This document shows positions 1 through 9,898 of a stretch of 64,000 nt of DNA, piece by piece (the stretch's first letter is position 1; the number at the start of each line of letters is the position of its first letter). The notes below the pieces were generated by a model. That model was not told where the DNA came from, did not search any database, and saw nothing but the letters and a program-made list of their open reading frames with translations. Both the position numbers and the translations under genes were made by a program. This DNA comes from Marinomonas sp. TW1 (GTDB taxonomy: Bacteria; Pseudomonadota; Gammaproteobacteria; Pseudomonadales; Marinomonadaceae). The DNA lies in contig NZ_JSEE01000001.1 in the NCBI RefSeq assembly GCF_001625355.1, positions 1 to 64,000 of the forward strand. The letters are read 5' to 3'.

Positions 1-25
1 TGAGCCATGATCAAACTCTTCAGTT
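1..25 (-). rRNA. 5' end of a 16S rRNA gene (partial, leaves window)
   Basis: Read on the minus strand these 25 bases match the conserved start of bacterial 16S rRNA, including the GAGTTTGATCATGGCTCA core used for universal forward primers. The gene runs off the left edge, so only its first bases are present. The assignment is supported by the leader to its right, which carries a boxA-like element and a well-formed promoter. The rest of an rRNA operon should lie immediately to the left of the window. Confidence 0.95.
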
Positions 26-163
26 AAAAAGCTTGCTCACTCAAATTCGAAACACTCACAATTTTACTTAATAAAGCGAATTGACGTGTTTGACTCTCGT
101 AAGACTTCAATTTCTTTTTTGAAGCCCCAGCGAGCGCCCACACAAATTATCTGATTATCTATT

Positions 164-173
164 TTAAAGAGCG
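164..173 (-). promoter_or_regulatory. boxA-like antitermination element in the rRNA leader
   Basis: The minus strand reads CGCTCTTTAA, very close to the enterobacterial rRNA boxA (TGCTCTTTAACA). It lies about 140 bases before the 16S start and about 30 bases after the -10 box, where NusB/NusE antitermination signals sit in rRNA leaders. The leader between this site and base 26 shows no reading frame of note. Confidence 0.7.
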
Positions 174-201
174 TTGCCACTACATCGTGGCGAGGTCGTG
201 T

Positions 202-229
202 ATATTACGGTTTTCTATTTGAGATGCAA
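202..229 (-). promoter_or_regulatory. rRNA operon promoter
   Basis: On the minus strand a -35 box TTGCAT (224-229) and a -10 box TAATAT (202-207) are separated by 16 bases and followed by a C/G-containing discriminator, as expected of a growth-rate-controlled rRNA promoter. It lies between the fumarase terminator and the 16S gene, so the rRNA operon should be transcribed independently. No second promoter was resolved. Confidence 0.7.
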
Positions 230-245
230 GCACTTTTTACAACAA

Positions 246-277
246 AAATGCCGTTAATTTCATAACTAACGGCATTT
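246..277 (-). terminator. Rho-independent terminator of fumA
   Basis: A perfect 11-bp stem (246-256 with 267-277, core AAATGCCGTTA) encloses a 10-base loop. On the minus strand it is followed by a T-rich tail. It lies 39 bases past the fumarase stop codon and ends about 17 bases before the rRNA -35 box, separating the two units. Confidence 0.85.
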
Positions 278-315
278 CAATGAGTTAGCCAAATGGATCA
301 TTAAATAAAGCGTTT

Positions 316-1833
316 TTATTTAATCTCAATCGCTTGAGCTTCGATTTTAGACTTCCATTCTGCAGGGCCAGTAATGTGTACTGACGTACCTTGAGAATCA
401 ACGGCAACCGTGACAGGCATATCCACGACGTCAAATTCATAAATGGCTTCCATCCCTAATTCAGGGAAGGCAATCACATCTGCTTTTTTGATGGCTTTAG
501 AAACCAAGTACGCAGCGCCGCCAACAGCCATCAGATAAACCGCACCGAACTCTTTAATCGCTTCAATTGCAATCGGGCCACGTTCAGATTTACCTATCAT
601 GCCAAGTAGACCCGTTTCATCTAAGATTGTACGAGTAAATTTATCCATCCGAGTTGCTGTTGTTGGGCCAGCAGGACCAACCGCTTCATCTCTTACAGGA
701 TCCACAGGACCAACGTAATAGATAAAGCGACCCTTTAGATCCACGGGCAACTCTTCGCCATTCGCGATCATTTCTACCATTTTCTTATGAGCAGCATCTC
801 GACCTGTTAACATTTTGCCATTAAGCAAAACAGTCTCACCAGGTTGCCACTCTTTAACTTGCTCTGGCGTGATTTCATTAAGATTCACTCGACGAACACT
901 GTCACCCACTTCCCATGTAATTTCTGGCCAATCATCTAAAGATGGTGGCACCAAATCCGCAGGACCAGAACCATCTAACACAAAGTGCGCATGACGAGTC
1001 GCGGCACAGTTAGGAATCATAGCAACAGGCAAAGAAGCAGCATGCGTTGGGTAATCCATGATTTTAACGTCTAATACCGTCGTTAAACCGCCCAGACCTT
1101 GCGCACCGATACCTAAATTATTGACTTCTTCAAAGATGGCTAAGCGCAATTCTTCTACACGGTTTTGCGGGCCGCGTGCTTTTAGCTCATGAATATCGAT
1201 CGGCTCCATTAGAGATTCTTTTGCCATCACCATGGCTTTCTCTGCTGTCCCGCCAATACCTATGCCCAACATACCAGGTGGACACCAGCCCGCGCCCATT
1301 GTTGGTACTGTTTTTTTAACCCATTCTACAATGTCGTCCGATGGATTTAGCATAGCAAGTTTAGATTTATTTTCAGAACCGCCACCTTTCGCTGCCACAT
1401 GCACTTCTACTGTGTCACCTGGCACAATCTCCATATGAATTACGGCTGGCGTATTGTCTTTGGTGTTTTTGCGAGCACCAGCAGGATCATCTAGAATTGA
1501 CGCACGCAAAACATTATCAGGATGAAGATAAGCACGACGCACACCTTCGTTAATCATGTCAGCGACACTTTTCGTGCTTTCCCACTGCACGTTCATGCCG
1601 ACTTTAACAAACACGGTAACGATGCCGGTATCCTGACAAATAGGACGCTTACCTTCCGCACACATACGAGAGTTAATTAGAATCTGTGCCATGGCGTCTT
1701 TCGCCGCCTGACTCTCTTCGCGCTCGTAAGCTTCATGAACCGCATTAACGAAATCGAGTGGATGGTAATAAGAGATAAATTGCAGCGCGTCAGCTACGCT
1801 ATCAATCAAATCATCTTCTTTAATAATGCTCAT
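316..1833 (-). CDS. fumA: Class I fumarate hydratase (4Fe-4S, FumA type)
   Basis: The product interconverts fumarate and malate in the TCA cycle in the cytoplasm, using an oxygen-sensitive 4Fe-4S cluster. The 505-residue single chain carries both the N-terminal alpha and C-terminal beta regions of class I fumarases. Three cysteines with the spacing of E. coli FumA cluster ligands are visible: C66 in ICQDTG, C184 in GWCPPG and C276 in NCAATRH. Glycine-rich stretches follow (GIGIGGT; GPAGPTTATRMD in the beta part). The ATG has a strong AGGAG site 6 bases upstream. It is monocistronic: a terminator of the upstream gene lies before it and its own terminator follows. E. coli FumA is about 40 residues longer; this shorter form is like that of pseudomonads. 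Confidence 0.96.
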   Translation of the reverse strand: MSIIKEDDLIDSVADALQFISYYHPLDFVNAVHEAYEREESQAAKDAMAQILINSRMCAEGKRPICQDTGIVTVFVKVGMNVQWESTKSVADMINEGVRRAYLHPDNVLRASILDDPAGARKNTKDNTPAVIHMEIVPGDTVEVHVAAKGGGSENKSKLAMLNPSDDIVEWVKKTVPTMGAGWCPPGMLGIGIGGTAEKAMVMAKESLMEPIDIHELKARGPQNRVEELRLAIFEEVNNLGIGAQGLGGLTTVLDVKIMDYPTHAASLPVAMIPNCAATRHAHFVLDGSGPADLVPPSLDDWPEITWEVGDSVRRVNLNEITPEQVKEWQPGETVLLNGKMLTGRDAAHKKMVEMIANGEELPVDLKGRFIYYVGPVDPVRDEAVGPAGPTTATRMDKFTRTILDETGLLGMIGKSERGPIAIEAIKEFGAVYLMAVGGAAYLVSKAIKKADVIAFPELGMEAIYEFDVVDMPVTVAVDSQGTSVHITGPAEWKSKIEAQAIEIK

Positions 1834-1926
1834 GCTTCTCTCCTGCCGAGTATTATGAATGAATCAAAGATCGAAATGGTAAAAGATGCGGGGCCGCAAA
1901 GAAAGCTTTATGAAAGGTTTTGAAAA

Positions 1927-1965
1927 GATATACCCCTTATTATTGACATGAATAAGGGGTATATC
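1927..1965 (-). terminator. Terminator of the DUF2786-repeat gene
   Basis: A perfect 15-bp stem (1927-1941 with 1951-1965) has a 9-base loop. On the minus strand it is followed by TTTTC. It lies just past the stop codon at 1978 and before fumA, so it most likely ends the upstream gene's transcript. Confidence 0.75.
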
Positions 1966-1977
1966 CAGAAAAGATAA

Positions 1978-3639
1978 CTAATTGATTTTATGTTCTTTCG
2001 TTGAACTGGGCTTTTGCACAGAGTGCTGAATGTACTCTTCTAAGATTTTTGCAGTAAATTTTTCACGCTCAGGCAACGACACTATCTGCTCGGCTTCCCA
2101 GTTAATCAAACGAATGAACACAGAATACTTTTTGATATATTGATAGCCAATATCACGAACCCCAATGTCATTTGATTCCATCAAATAAAGCACTTGTTCC
2201 AAGCTCTTCTGAGCCTCAAACTGCCCACCTTCACTTGCTGCCACCAATAACCTTTGAATTTGCTGAACAGGGTTCTCGGATCTTTTCGATTCTTTTTTGC
2301 TGTAATTTGACGTTAAAAACTTATCCAACATCTCTTCTGTGTAACCTTCACGCTCCTGGACATCAGAAATAAGCGCTGACTCACGCTCTAGCAGACGAAT
2401 GAATAAACTCTTATTTTTAATATCAGAAAACTCAAGATCCTTTAGGGATAAGCCGTTTTCTTCCATGATATCAATCACTCGATCATAAGAAGCACTCGCT
2501 TCACTTCCAGTTGAAACAGATAACATTAACTGCCGACGCAACTCGTGCATAATCTTGGCCGCACGATAATCTTCTTTTCTCTGCAAATGCTGCTGAAAGG
2601 CATCTTTGTTTTGCTCAAGCGCCTTACTCACTGATTCATAACCCTGAATCGCTTCTTGCTCATCTCTTAGTCGATCCATGCGAATATTATTACAACTCGC
2701 CTCCCACGCCTCATAAGATCTCGCCCTAGCTTGAAAGGCACGCTCAATCGCCTCCTCAAAACTTTGCTCTATTCGAGCTCTTTCGGCACGCTCAAGCACT
2801 TCTTCCTGCTCATGCTCGTGACGCTTAGTTTTCTTTAACTGGAGATTTTCTTGAGCCAAAGTCAACTGGGTACTTAAATCTTCAATATCAGACTGAATTT
2901 TTGCTTCATCAAAATCCGCCAATTTTTCGTATACACCAGACCAGTACTCATCTTTTGAAAACGGCACACTGGGATCGCTAGTCGAATATTGGGTTTTAAG
3001 CGCTTCGCCAAAATTAGCATGAGCCGGACGGAATGCCTGCGCTGCATCAATGACGTTATCGTTAAATGCATTCGCTGAGGACATGCCCTCTACTTCGTCT
3101 TGCTTGCTGGAATTTTCAACATCATCAACAAAGCTTTCAGCAGCCATATCATCCATATCCTGATCATCTAAAATATAAGCATCGACATCCGAAACCGGAT
3201 CAAGTGTCTCGGTCGAAAAATCCGCCCCGAAAGCATCTTGATCACTTTCTTTTGAATTGAAAGGATGATCAGAATGAGCATCACCGCTCATACCGTCTTG
3301 CATGTCGTCTAAAATCGTTCTAACTGACTCATAAGCACGATTTGGATCCACCGTTGTTTTTTCACTAAAACGACGTTGGTATACAGAATCAGATTGCTCA
3401 TTTTTCGGAGAAGGTTCCTTTACAAACCTCGGCGCACTATTACCCCAACTCACTTTATAAAGCATAGATCGATCACACAGCTGCAATATCGGCAATTCTC
3501 GCTGTGCGATGCAATATTGTCGAATTAAAGACTCAGCATGTCGCAATGCTAAGTTAGACTCACTCAAGTTGCTCGATGTCGCAAGATTAAGCAGTTTAAC
3601 AACTTTCTGAATGGCCTTCTTTCTTCTGCGTGTGCTCAT
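1978..3639 (-). CDS. DUF2786-domain protein with two further C-terminal repeat modules
   Basis: Function unknown. The 553-residue product starts with a basic RRRKK segment, then a DUF2786-like helix pair (about 8-45, KLLNLATSSNLSESNLALRH). A long acidic, Ser/Asp-rich low-complexity stretch follows (about 70-260), then a charged coiled coil (about 260-365). Two ~82-residue repeats end the protein (about 364-445 and 458-540), each opening with a DUF2786-like helix pair and sharing an I-K-x3-S-x-FIRL motif and an ERE-x2-T segment. No signal peptide or membrane segment is seen, so it is probably cytoplasmic. I chose the ATG at 3639, which has GGAAG 8 bases upstream, over an in-frame TTG 15 bases earlier. 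The HIT gene ends 61 bases upstream, so the two may be cotranscribed. The mix suggests a scaffold or nucleic-acid-binding role, but nothing shows this directly. Confidence 0.75.
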   Translation of the reverse strand: MSTRRRKKAIQKVVKLLNLATSSNLSESNLALRHAESLIRQYCIAQRELPILQLCDRSMLYKVSWGNSAPRFVKEPSPKNEQSDSVYQRRFSEKTTVDPNRAYESVRTILDDMQDGMSGDAHSDHPFNSKESDQDAFGADFSTETLDPVSDVDAYILDDQDMDDMAAESFVDDVENSSKQDEVEGMSSANAFNDNVIDAAQAFRPAHANFGEALKTQYSTSDPSVPFSKDEYWSGVYEKLADFDEAKIQSDIEDLSTQLTLAQENLQLKKTKRHEHEQEEVLERAERARIEQSFEEAIERAFQARARSYEAWEASCNNIRMDRLRDEQEAIQGYESVSKALEQNKDAFQQHLQRKEDYRAAKIMHELRRQLMLSVSTGSEASASYDRVIDIMEENGLSLKDLEFSDIKNKSLFIRLLERESALISDVQEREGYTEEMLDKFLTSNYSKKESKRSENPVQQIQRLLVAASEGGQFEAQKSLEQVLYLMESNDIGVRDIGYQYIKKYSVFIRLINWEAEQIVSLPEREKFTAKILEEYIQHSVQKPSSTKEHKIN

Positions 3640-3700
3640 AAAACAGGCTTCCAAATGGGCTTAGTCAAATTAAAGACAAAAAATGAATTACACCAACAAC

Positions 3701-4144
3701 CTAATAATATAAATCGGCTTCATCACTAGGCAATTGCAAATCATCACTTAACAATACTTGAACCTTTTGCAAAATCTCAGCCAACTTTTCTTTAGAATAT
3801 GGAACCGCAGGAAATTTCCCCCAAATAGGCCCCGGCCAGCAAGAGTCCGTATCGTAACGAACAATATGGTGAATATGTAATTGTGGCACCTGATTCCCCA
3901 AAGCGGCAACATTTAGCTTAGTTGCGGTAAAAGCATCGTGCAGAGTTTCCGCCAGCAGGCAACTTTCTGCCATCAATTGTTGCTTATCCTCATCAACCAA
4001 CTGATAAATTTCAGTAATATTGTTACGCCTAGGCACCAAAATGAACCAAGGAAATTGAGCATCATTTATTAGACGCAATTCACACAAAGGCAAGTTTCCC
4101 ACCATAATGGAATCACGGCGCAACACAGGATCTAACTGAAACAT
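3701..4144 (-). CDS. HIT-family protein with Q-x-H-x-H active-site variant
   Basis: Histidine-triad proteins are small nucleotide hydrolases or transferases. This 147-residue product has the FILVPRR and NVAALGN segments of a HIT subfamily common in pseudomonads. Its motif is QLHIHHIV, so the first histidine of the H-x-H-x-H triad is replaced by glutamine. The substitution also occurs in the pseudomonad relatives I recall, so it is likely a subfamily trait rather than decay, but the substrate is unknown. I start at the ATG at 4144, preceded by GAAG and an AGGA 10 bases upstream; an in-frame GTG two codons earlier is the alternative. It is divergent from the SMP-30 gene, with about 84 bases between them for both promoters. 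Confidence 0.85.
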   Translation of the reverse strand: MFQLDPVLRRDSIMVGNLPLCELRLINDAQFPWFILVPRRNNITEIYQLVDEDKQQLMAESCLLAETLHDAFTATKLNVAALGNQVPQLHIHHIVRYDTDSCWPGPIWGKFPAVPYSKEKLAEILQKVQVLLSDDLQLPSDEADLYY

Positions 4145-4228
4145 CTTCACACATTCCTATTTACAAAAATCTCATTCATAAGCACTATAGCACCCTATTT
4201 CAAAAACACTCAGTGACTCGGAGCTTCC

Positions 4229-5098
4229 ATGACGGATATGCAATGTGCTGTGGACGCACAAGCAAAATTAGCAGAATGCCCACGTTGGGATGAACGTACA
4301 CAAACCTTGTATTTTGTCGATATAGACTCTTTTGTACTATACGCCTACGACACACAATCGAAAACCCTAAGCAATCGTAAATTTGATGAAGAAATTGGCT
4401 GCTTTTCATTAGCCGAAAACGGTGGATTCATTGCCGCTTTCCGCTCCGGGGTCTACACATTCGACCAATTCGATGCCGAACTAAAGTCATATTGGAAAGC
4501 CGATTACGACCAGCAAACCACTCGTTTCAATGATGGCCGCTGTGACGCAAAAGGACGCTTTCTAGCCGGCACCATGTATTCTCCGAAAGACGCTTTTAAA
4601 GGTGCGCTTTACCAATTTCGTCGTGGCCAACAAAAAGTGCTGGATCAAGCGGCTTGGACATCAAACGGTTTAGCTTTTTCTCCAGATCAAAGCATCATGT
4701 ACTACTCCGACACACCAAATCACGTGGTGTATCAGTTTGATTACGACATTGAGACAGGCGAAGCAACCAATAAACGTGAATTCATCCGTTTTCCACATGG
4801 CAACGGACGACCAGATGGCGCCGCCGTTGATACCGACGGAAACTATTGGTCGGCCTTATATCAAGGCCAAAGAGTTGTTAAAATAAGTCCAGCAGGTGAA
4901 ATCTTGGAAGAACACCCAGTACCAGCGACGTATCCCACCATGGTGGCCTTTGGTGGACCAAACATGAGCACCTTGTATGTCAGCACTTGTCGCGCTGCAC
5001 AAACAGCAGAAGAATTGCAAATTTTCCCGCAGGCTGGCGGTATCTTTGCACTAGAAACGTCCGTAACAGGACAGGTTGAGCCTCGCTTTGCAGGCTAA
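4229..5098 (+). CDS. SMP-30/gluconolactonase-family sugar lactonase
   Basis: This family comprises six-bladed beta-propeller lactonases that hydrolyse sugar lactones using a divalent metal. The 289-residue length is typical. The expected metal ligands are visible in order: Glu in AECPRWD, Asn in SNGLAFSPD and Asp in GRPDGAAVD, with FNDGRCD and AGTM blade motifs between. There is no signal peptide, so it is cytoplasmic. A GGAG lies 5 bases before the ATG. proS follows after 36 bases, so read-through is possible, but the link is probably incidental. The sugar cannot be inferred because no sugar dehydrogenase or transporter is nearby. Confidence 0.88.
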   Translation: MTDMQCAVDAQAKLAECPRWDERTQTLYFVDIDSFVLYAYDTQSKTLSNRKFDEEIGCFSLAENGGFIAAFRSGVYTFDQFDAELKSYWKADYDQQTTRFNDGRCDAKGRFLAGTMYSPKDAFKGALYQFRRGQQKVLDQAAWTSNGLAFSPDQSIMYYSDTPNHVVYQFDYDIETGEATNKREFIRFPHGNGRPDGAAVDTDGNYWSALYQGQRVVKISPAGEILEEHPVPATYPTMVAFGGPNMSTLYVSTCRAAQTAEELQIFPQAGGIFALETSVTGQVEPRFAG

Positions 5099-5134
5099 CC
5101 GTTACTCAAATTAATCTAAAGAACTTATATTACT

Positions 5135-6862
5135 ATGCGCGCTAGCAATTATTTATTTTCCACATTACGTGACGCCCCAACCGATGCGGTTGTAACAAGC
5201 CATCAACTTATGGTGCGAGCTGGCATGATTCGCCAGATATCTAAAGGTCTTTATACTTGGCTTCCCACTGGCGTAAAAGTATTTCGCAAAGTCGAAAGCA
5301 TTGTCCGTGACGAAATGCAAAAAGCCGGTGCACTTGAAGTCATCATGCCGGGGGTACAACCAGCAGAACTATGGCAAGAATCCGGCCGCTGGCAAAAATA
5401 CGGCCCAGAATTACTGCGCCTTAAAGACCGCCATGATCGCGACTATTGTGTTGGCCCTACTCATGAAGAGGTCATTACAGAATTAGCGCGTAATGAACTA
5501 ACCAGTTACAAGCAACTCCCCATTAGCTTCTTCCAAATTCAAACCAAATTTCGAGACGAAGTTCGCCCACGCTTTGGTGTCATGCGCTCACGTGAATTCA
5601 GTATGAAAGACGCTTACTCTTTCCACGTTAGCCCAGAATCACTGCAAGAAACCTATGATGTCATGCACCAAGCCTACTGCAATGTATTTGACCGCATTGG
5701 CTTGGATTATCGTCCAGTCCTCGCGGACACTGGGAGCATTGGTGGCGCCTATTCTCATGAGTTTCATGTACTAGCGGATTCCGGTGAAGATGACATTGCT
5801 TTTAGCGACAGCTCAAACTTCGCAGCCAATGTGGAATTAGCAGAAGCCATTTGCCTAAAAGAAAAGGCCAACCCAGCGACGCAAGAACTAGCAGAAGTAC
5901 TTACCCCTGATTGTAAAACCATTCAGAAAGTGGCTGAGTTTTTAAAATTAGACGTCACAAAAACAGTCAAAACCATGCTCATTAAGGGCATTGACGATAA
6001 CGAACAAGAAACCATCGTGGCACTTGTTCTGCGTGGTGATCACAATATTAATGAATTAAAAGTCGAAAAACTGGATGGGGTTGTTTCACCATTTGAGTTT
6101 GCCAGCGAAAGTGACATCATTAATAAAATTGGTTGCGCGCCAGGCTCCATCGGGCCAAAAGGCCTAAAAGAAAAAGGCATTCGCATTATCGCTGACCGAT
6201 CCGCCGCAGTGATGTCTGATTTCTGTGCGGGTGCTAACAAAGACGATTATCACTTTACCGGCATCAACTGGGAGCGCGACTGCCCCGAGTTTGAAGTGGC
6301 CGATTTGCGTAACGTAGTAGAAGGCGATCCTTCTCCGGACGGTCAAGGTACTATCGTGATCAAGCGCGGCATCGAAGTTGGCCATATTTTCCAACTTGGC
6401 CAACAATACGCTCAAGCCTTGAACGCCAGCGTTCTTGATGAAAACGGCAAAGCAAAAATCATGCACATGGGCTGTTACGGCATCGGCGTTTCTCGCATTG
6501 TTGCCGCAGCAATCGAGCAAAACTTCGATGATAAAGGCATTTTGTGGCCAGAAAGCATCGCACCGTTTGACGTGGCCATAGTGGCAATGAATTACGACAA
6601 ATCTGAAGCCGTTCGTGAAGCTTGCGAAACACTCTATCAAGAGTTGACGGCAAAAGGGCTGGACGTGCTACTGGACGATCGCAAAGAACGCCCAGGTGTT
6701 AAATTTGCGGACTGTGAACTGCTTGGCATCCCACATCGTTTTGTGATTGGTGACAAAGGTTTGGCGAACAATACCTTTGAATACAAGAATCGTATTCATG
6801 GCGAAAACCAAGACATCGCCATTGATCAGGCATGTGACTTCATACTGTCCACGAAGAAATAA
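5135..6862 (+). CDS. proS: Prolyl-tRNA synthetase (bacterial type with editing domain)
   Basis: The enzyme charges tRNA-Pro in the cytoplasm. At 575 residues it has the bacterial ProRS plan: class II catalytic core with motif 2 around [18 protein letters not shown], an inserted YbaK-like editing domain (about 230-400, with KTVKTMLIK and GSIGPKGL), the GCYGIGVSR motif 3, and an anticodon-binding C-terminus ending in [10 protein letters not shown] and LGIPHR. It is close in length to E. coli ProS (572). It begins 36 bases after the SMP-30 gene and has its own terminator. Confidence 0.97.
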   Translation: MRASNYLFSTLRDAPTDAVVTSHQLMVRAGMIRQISKGLYTWLPTGVKVFRKVESIVRDEMQKAGALEVIMPGVQPAELWQESGRWQKYGPELLRLKDRHDRDYCVGPTHEEVITELARNELTSYKQLPISFFQIQTKFRDEVRPRFGVMRSREFSMKDAYSFHVSPESLQETYDVMHQAYCNVFDRIGLDYRPVLADTGSIGGAYSHEFHVLADSGEDDIAFSDSSNFAANVELAEAICLKEKANPATQELAEVLTPDCKTIQKVAEFLKLDVTKTVKTMLIKGIDDNEQETIVALVLRGDHNINELKVEKLDGVVSPFEFASESDIINKIGCAPGSIGPKGLKEKGIRIIADRSAAVMSDFCAGANKDDYHFTGINWERDCPEFEVADLRNVVEGDPSPDGQGTIVIKRGIEVGHIFQLGQQYAQALNASVLDENGKAKIMHMGCYGIGVSRIVAAAIEQNFDDKGILWPESIAPFDVAIVAMNYDKSEAVREACETLYQELTAKGLDVLLDDRKERPGVKFADCELLGIPHRFVIGDKGLANNTFEYKNRIHGENQDIAIDQACDFILSTKK

Positions 6863-6868
6863 CAAACC

Positions 6869-6898
6869 AAACGCCATTCTTTTGAGTGGCGTTTTTTC
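6869..6898 (+). terminator. Terminator of proS
   Basis: A stem of about 10 bp (AACGCCATTC pairing with GAGTGGCGTT, one G-T pair) with a short T-rich loop is followed by TTTTTTCTTT on the plus strand. It sits within 10 bases of the proS stop codon and separates proS from arsC. Confidence 0.88.
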
Positions 6899-6924
6899 TT
6901 TAAAGCAGATTAAGCGACTCAACT

Positions 6925-7266
6925 ATGACGACAATTTACCACAACCCACGCTGCTCTAAATCACGACAAACTTTGGCGCTGTTGGAAGAAAACGGCATTC
7001 AACCTGACATTCGCCTCTATCAAAAAGAGCCACTCAACAAGAGTGAACTTGAACAGCTTATTGCGCAACTAGACATTCAACCCATTGAGCTTATGCGTAC
7101 TAAAGAAGCGATCTACAAAGAACTTGGCTTGAACAAAGACAGCTCAGACGAAGAGCGCATTAAAGCCATGCTTAATAATCCAAGTCTAATTGAACGTCCT
7201 ATTGTTGTTCACAGCAACAAGGCTAAGCTGGGCAGACCACCAGAAAATGTATTGGATTTATTTTGA
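6925..7266 (+). CDS. arsC: Glutaredoxin-dependent arsenate reductase (ArsC family)
   Basis: ArsC reduces arsenate to arsenite using glutathione/glutaredoxin. The 113-residue thioredoxin-fold protein has the active-site segment IYHNPRCSKSR near the N-terminus. The arginines used by E. coli ArsC have counterparts in LMRTKE, ERPIVV and GRPPENVLDLF. No arsR, arsB or acr3 gene adjoins it, so it may be a housekeeping relative (YfgD-like) rather than part of a resistance operon. It is translationally coupled to the following flavoprotein gene through a TGATG overlap. Confidence 0.88.
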   Translation: MTTIYHNPRCSKSRQTLALLEENGIQPDIRLYQKEPLNKSELEQLIAQLDIQPIELMRTKEAIYKELGLNKDSSDEERIKAMLNNPSLIERPIVVHSNKAKLGRPPENVLDLF

Positions 7267-7865
7267 TGACTTCATCGCCTTATATCTTAATACTCTTCTA
7301 TAGCCGACATGGCTCCATTGCCGAGATGGCTAAGCACATTGCTCGTGGCGTCAATAAAGTCACTGGGGTGGAAGCTAAAATACGCCAAGTACCAAATGTC
7401 TCGAGTAATACGGAATCAACCGAGCCCGCTCTTCCAGATGAAGGCGCACCTTACTGCACCTTAGAAGAACTGAGTGGGTGCGCGGGTCTAGCAATGGGTT
7501 CACCGTCTTACTTTGGTAGCATGGCCGCCCCTCTCAAGCACTTTATCGATCAAACTTCGACTTTGTGGATGACAGGACAACTGATCGACAAACCCGCTTG
7601 CGGTTTTACCAGCGCCAGCACAATGCATGGTGGGCAAGAACAATGCCTACACAGCATGATGACGCCACTTATTCATCACGGCATGATTTGGCTTGGGCTT
7701 CCTTACAAAAATAAAGAATTGATCAGTACTACCAGCGGTGGCACTCCCTATGGCGCAAGCCACTTAGCCAGCAGCACACAGGAAAACACCCTGACTGCAG
7801 AGGAAAAGAAACTGTGTGAGGCTCAAGGTGAGCGAATTGCCATCATGGCACTTAAGCTTACCTAA
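7266..7865 (+). CDS. WrbA-like NAD(P)H:quinone oxidoreductase (flavodoxin fold)
   Basis: WrbA-type proteins bind FMN and perform two-electron quinone reduction. This 199-residue protein has the flavodoxin phosphate loop at its start (LFYSRHGSIAEMAKHI) and the later signatures MGSPSYFGSMAAPLKHFID, GFTSASTMHGGQE and PYGASHL. The start is the ATG at 7266 that overlaps the arsC stop by one base; a TTG one codon earlier is less likely. Coupling to arsC is common in pseudomonads. E. coli WrbA itself is 198 residues. Confidence 0.9.
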   Translation: MTSSPYILILFYSRHGSIAEMAKHIARGVNKVTGVEAKIRQVPNVSSNTESTEPALPDEGAPYCTLEELSGCAGLAMGSPSYFGSMAAPLKHFIDQTSTLWMTGQLIDKPACGFTSASTMHGGQEQCLHSMMTPLIHHGMIWLGLPYKNKELISTTSGGTPYGASHLASSTQENTLTAEEKKLCEAQGERIAIMALKLT

Positions 7866-7894
7866 AAGTACCCCGCATAATTCAGCAACAGCCA

Positions 7895-7934
7895 TAAAAA
7901 AAGCGCCGTTCATTTTCATGAAGGCGCTTTTTTT
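7895..7934. terminator. Bidirectional terminator between the flavoprotein gene and cysB
   Basis: A long stem with A-rich left and T-rich right flanks (AAAAAAGCGCC ... GGCGCTTTTTT) continues into TTCAT/ATGAA around a TTTC loop, with one bulged G. It can terminate both convergent transcripts. Confidence 0.88.
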
Positions 7935-7946
7935 ATGCAAGATTCG

Positions 7947-8924
<978 letters not shown>

Positions 8925-8961
8925 CTACCTTATTCTAAAAAGAGTTAAAAACATAAGAAAA

Positions 8962-8978
8962 TATTACTTTATAGAATA
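8962..8978 (+). promoter_or_regulatory. Candidate CysB operator upstream of the TauE/SafE gene
   Basis: The sequence TATTA-N7-GAATA is an imperfect LysR-style dyad 51 bases before the permease ATG. It closely matches TATTC-N7-GAATA, 56 bases before cysI. The same GAATA half-site, with a poor partner, lies next to the cysB start (8931-8935 read on the minus strand). Assignment to CysB is inferred from gene context only. Confidence 0.45.
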
Positions 8979-9029
8979 GTAAAAAAGCTCTAAGGTTGCC
9001 AGCTCAAATCATTTATTTACGGCAATTCG

Positions 9030-9791
9030 ATGGATTTTATTTGGTATATTTTTGCTGGTGCAGCCGTTGGCTTAGCCGTCGGCATCACTGGGGTTGGTGG
9101 CGGTTCATTGATGACGCCATTGCTGCTGCTTTTTGGCTTTCCGCCACACATCGCGGTTGGGACCGATCTGATGTATGCCGGCATTGCAAAAAGCACTGGT
9201 GTTGTGATGCACGCCAAACGTGGCAATGTAAATTGGAGCATCGTATTTGCCATGGCATCAGGCAGCGTCCCCGCTTCAATTTTAACCATTTGGCTGTTAT
9301 CGCAATTTGACAAACCGGATCACTATCAAGAAATTCTCACCACAAGTTTAGGCTTAATGCTCACACTGACGGCCATTGTTGTGCTATTTCGAAACAAACT
9401 TATTCAGTCACTCAAGCTCAATTTCACTGAACACAAAAGCCGAAAAATTATTATGGTTTGTGGCTTCATTCTGGGCATATTAGTGACACTGACGTCGGTC
9501 GGCGCTGGCGCGTTAGGCACCGCCATTATGATGCTCTTATTCCCACTAATGCGCGCCAAAAACATTGTTGGCACCGATCTCGCTCATGCTGTCCCGCTAA
9601 CACTTATCGCTGGCACAGGGCACATTTTTTTAGGCAATGTAGACTACGCGTTATTAGTCGCTTTATTGATTGGCTCAATTCCTAGCATCTATTTAGGGAC
9701 ACGCATTGCAACCCGTGTTCCCAACAAAATATTACAGCCTATTTTAGCGACCGCCCTACTTTCATTTGGCGTAAAATACCTTTTCTTCTAA
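9030..9791 (+). CDS. TauE/SafE-family sulfite/sulfonate exporter-like permease
   Basis: TauE/SafE (DUF81) proteins are inner-membrane transporters, several tied to export of sulfite or sulfoacetate or to sulfate uptake. This 253-residue, very hydrophobic protein has about eight membrane segments and the family's repeated glycine-rich motif, GVTGVGGGSLMTPLL-like near the N-terminus and LTSVGAGALGTAIM in the second half, with GTDL in both halves. Its position opposite cysB, with a candidate CysB site in front, suggests a role in sulfur handling such as sulfite efflux or sulfate uptake; that is inference. Confidence 0.88.
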   Translation: MDFIWYIFAGAAVGLAVGITGVGGGSLMTPLLLLFGFPPHIAVGTDLMYAGIAKSTGVVMHAKRGNVNWSIVFAMASGSVPASILTIWLLSQFDKPDHYQEILTTSLGLMLTLTAIVVLFRNKLIQSLKLNFTEHKSRKIIMVCGFILGILVTLTSVGAGALGTAIMMLLFPLMRAKNIVGTDLAHAVPLTLIAGTGHIFLGNVDYALLVALLIGSIPSIYLGTRIATRVPNKILQPILATALLSFGVKYLFF

Positions 9792-9898
9792 AAGGCCTAT
9801 AAATAGAGAAAAATCGCCCTCAAAGGTTCATTCGATTTAAAAAAAAGGATATGGTTGACCGCCATAACTAAAAAAGCAGCAAGCAGGAATCCCCCGCA

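Noticed and set aside
6164-6640. 158-codon open frame on the minus strand inside proS
   Set aside because: It lies wholly within a confident, conserved gene on the other strand, has no ribosome-binding site and its translation has no recognisable domain.
6925-7266. An arsenic-resistance operon around arsC
   Set aside because: No arsR, arsB or acr3 gene adjoins it; the ArsR-family gene at 36834 is distant and has the cysteine pattern of a persulfide sensor.
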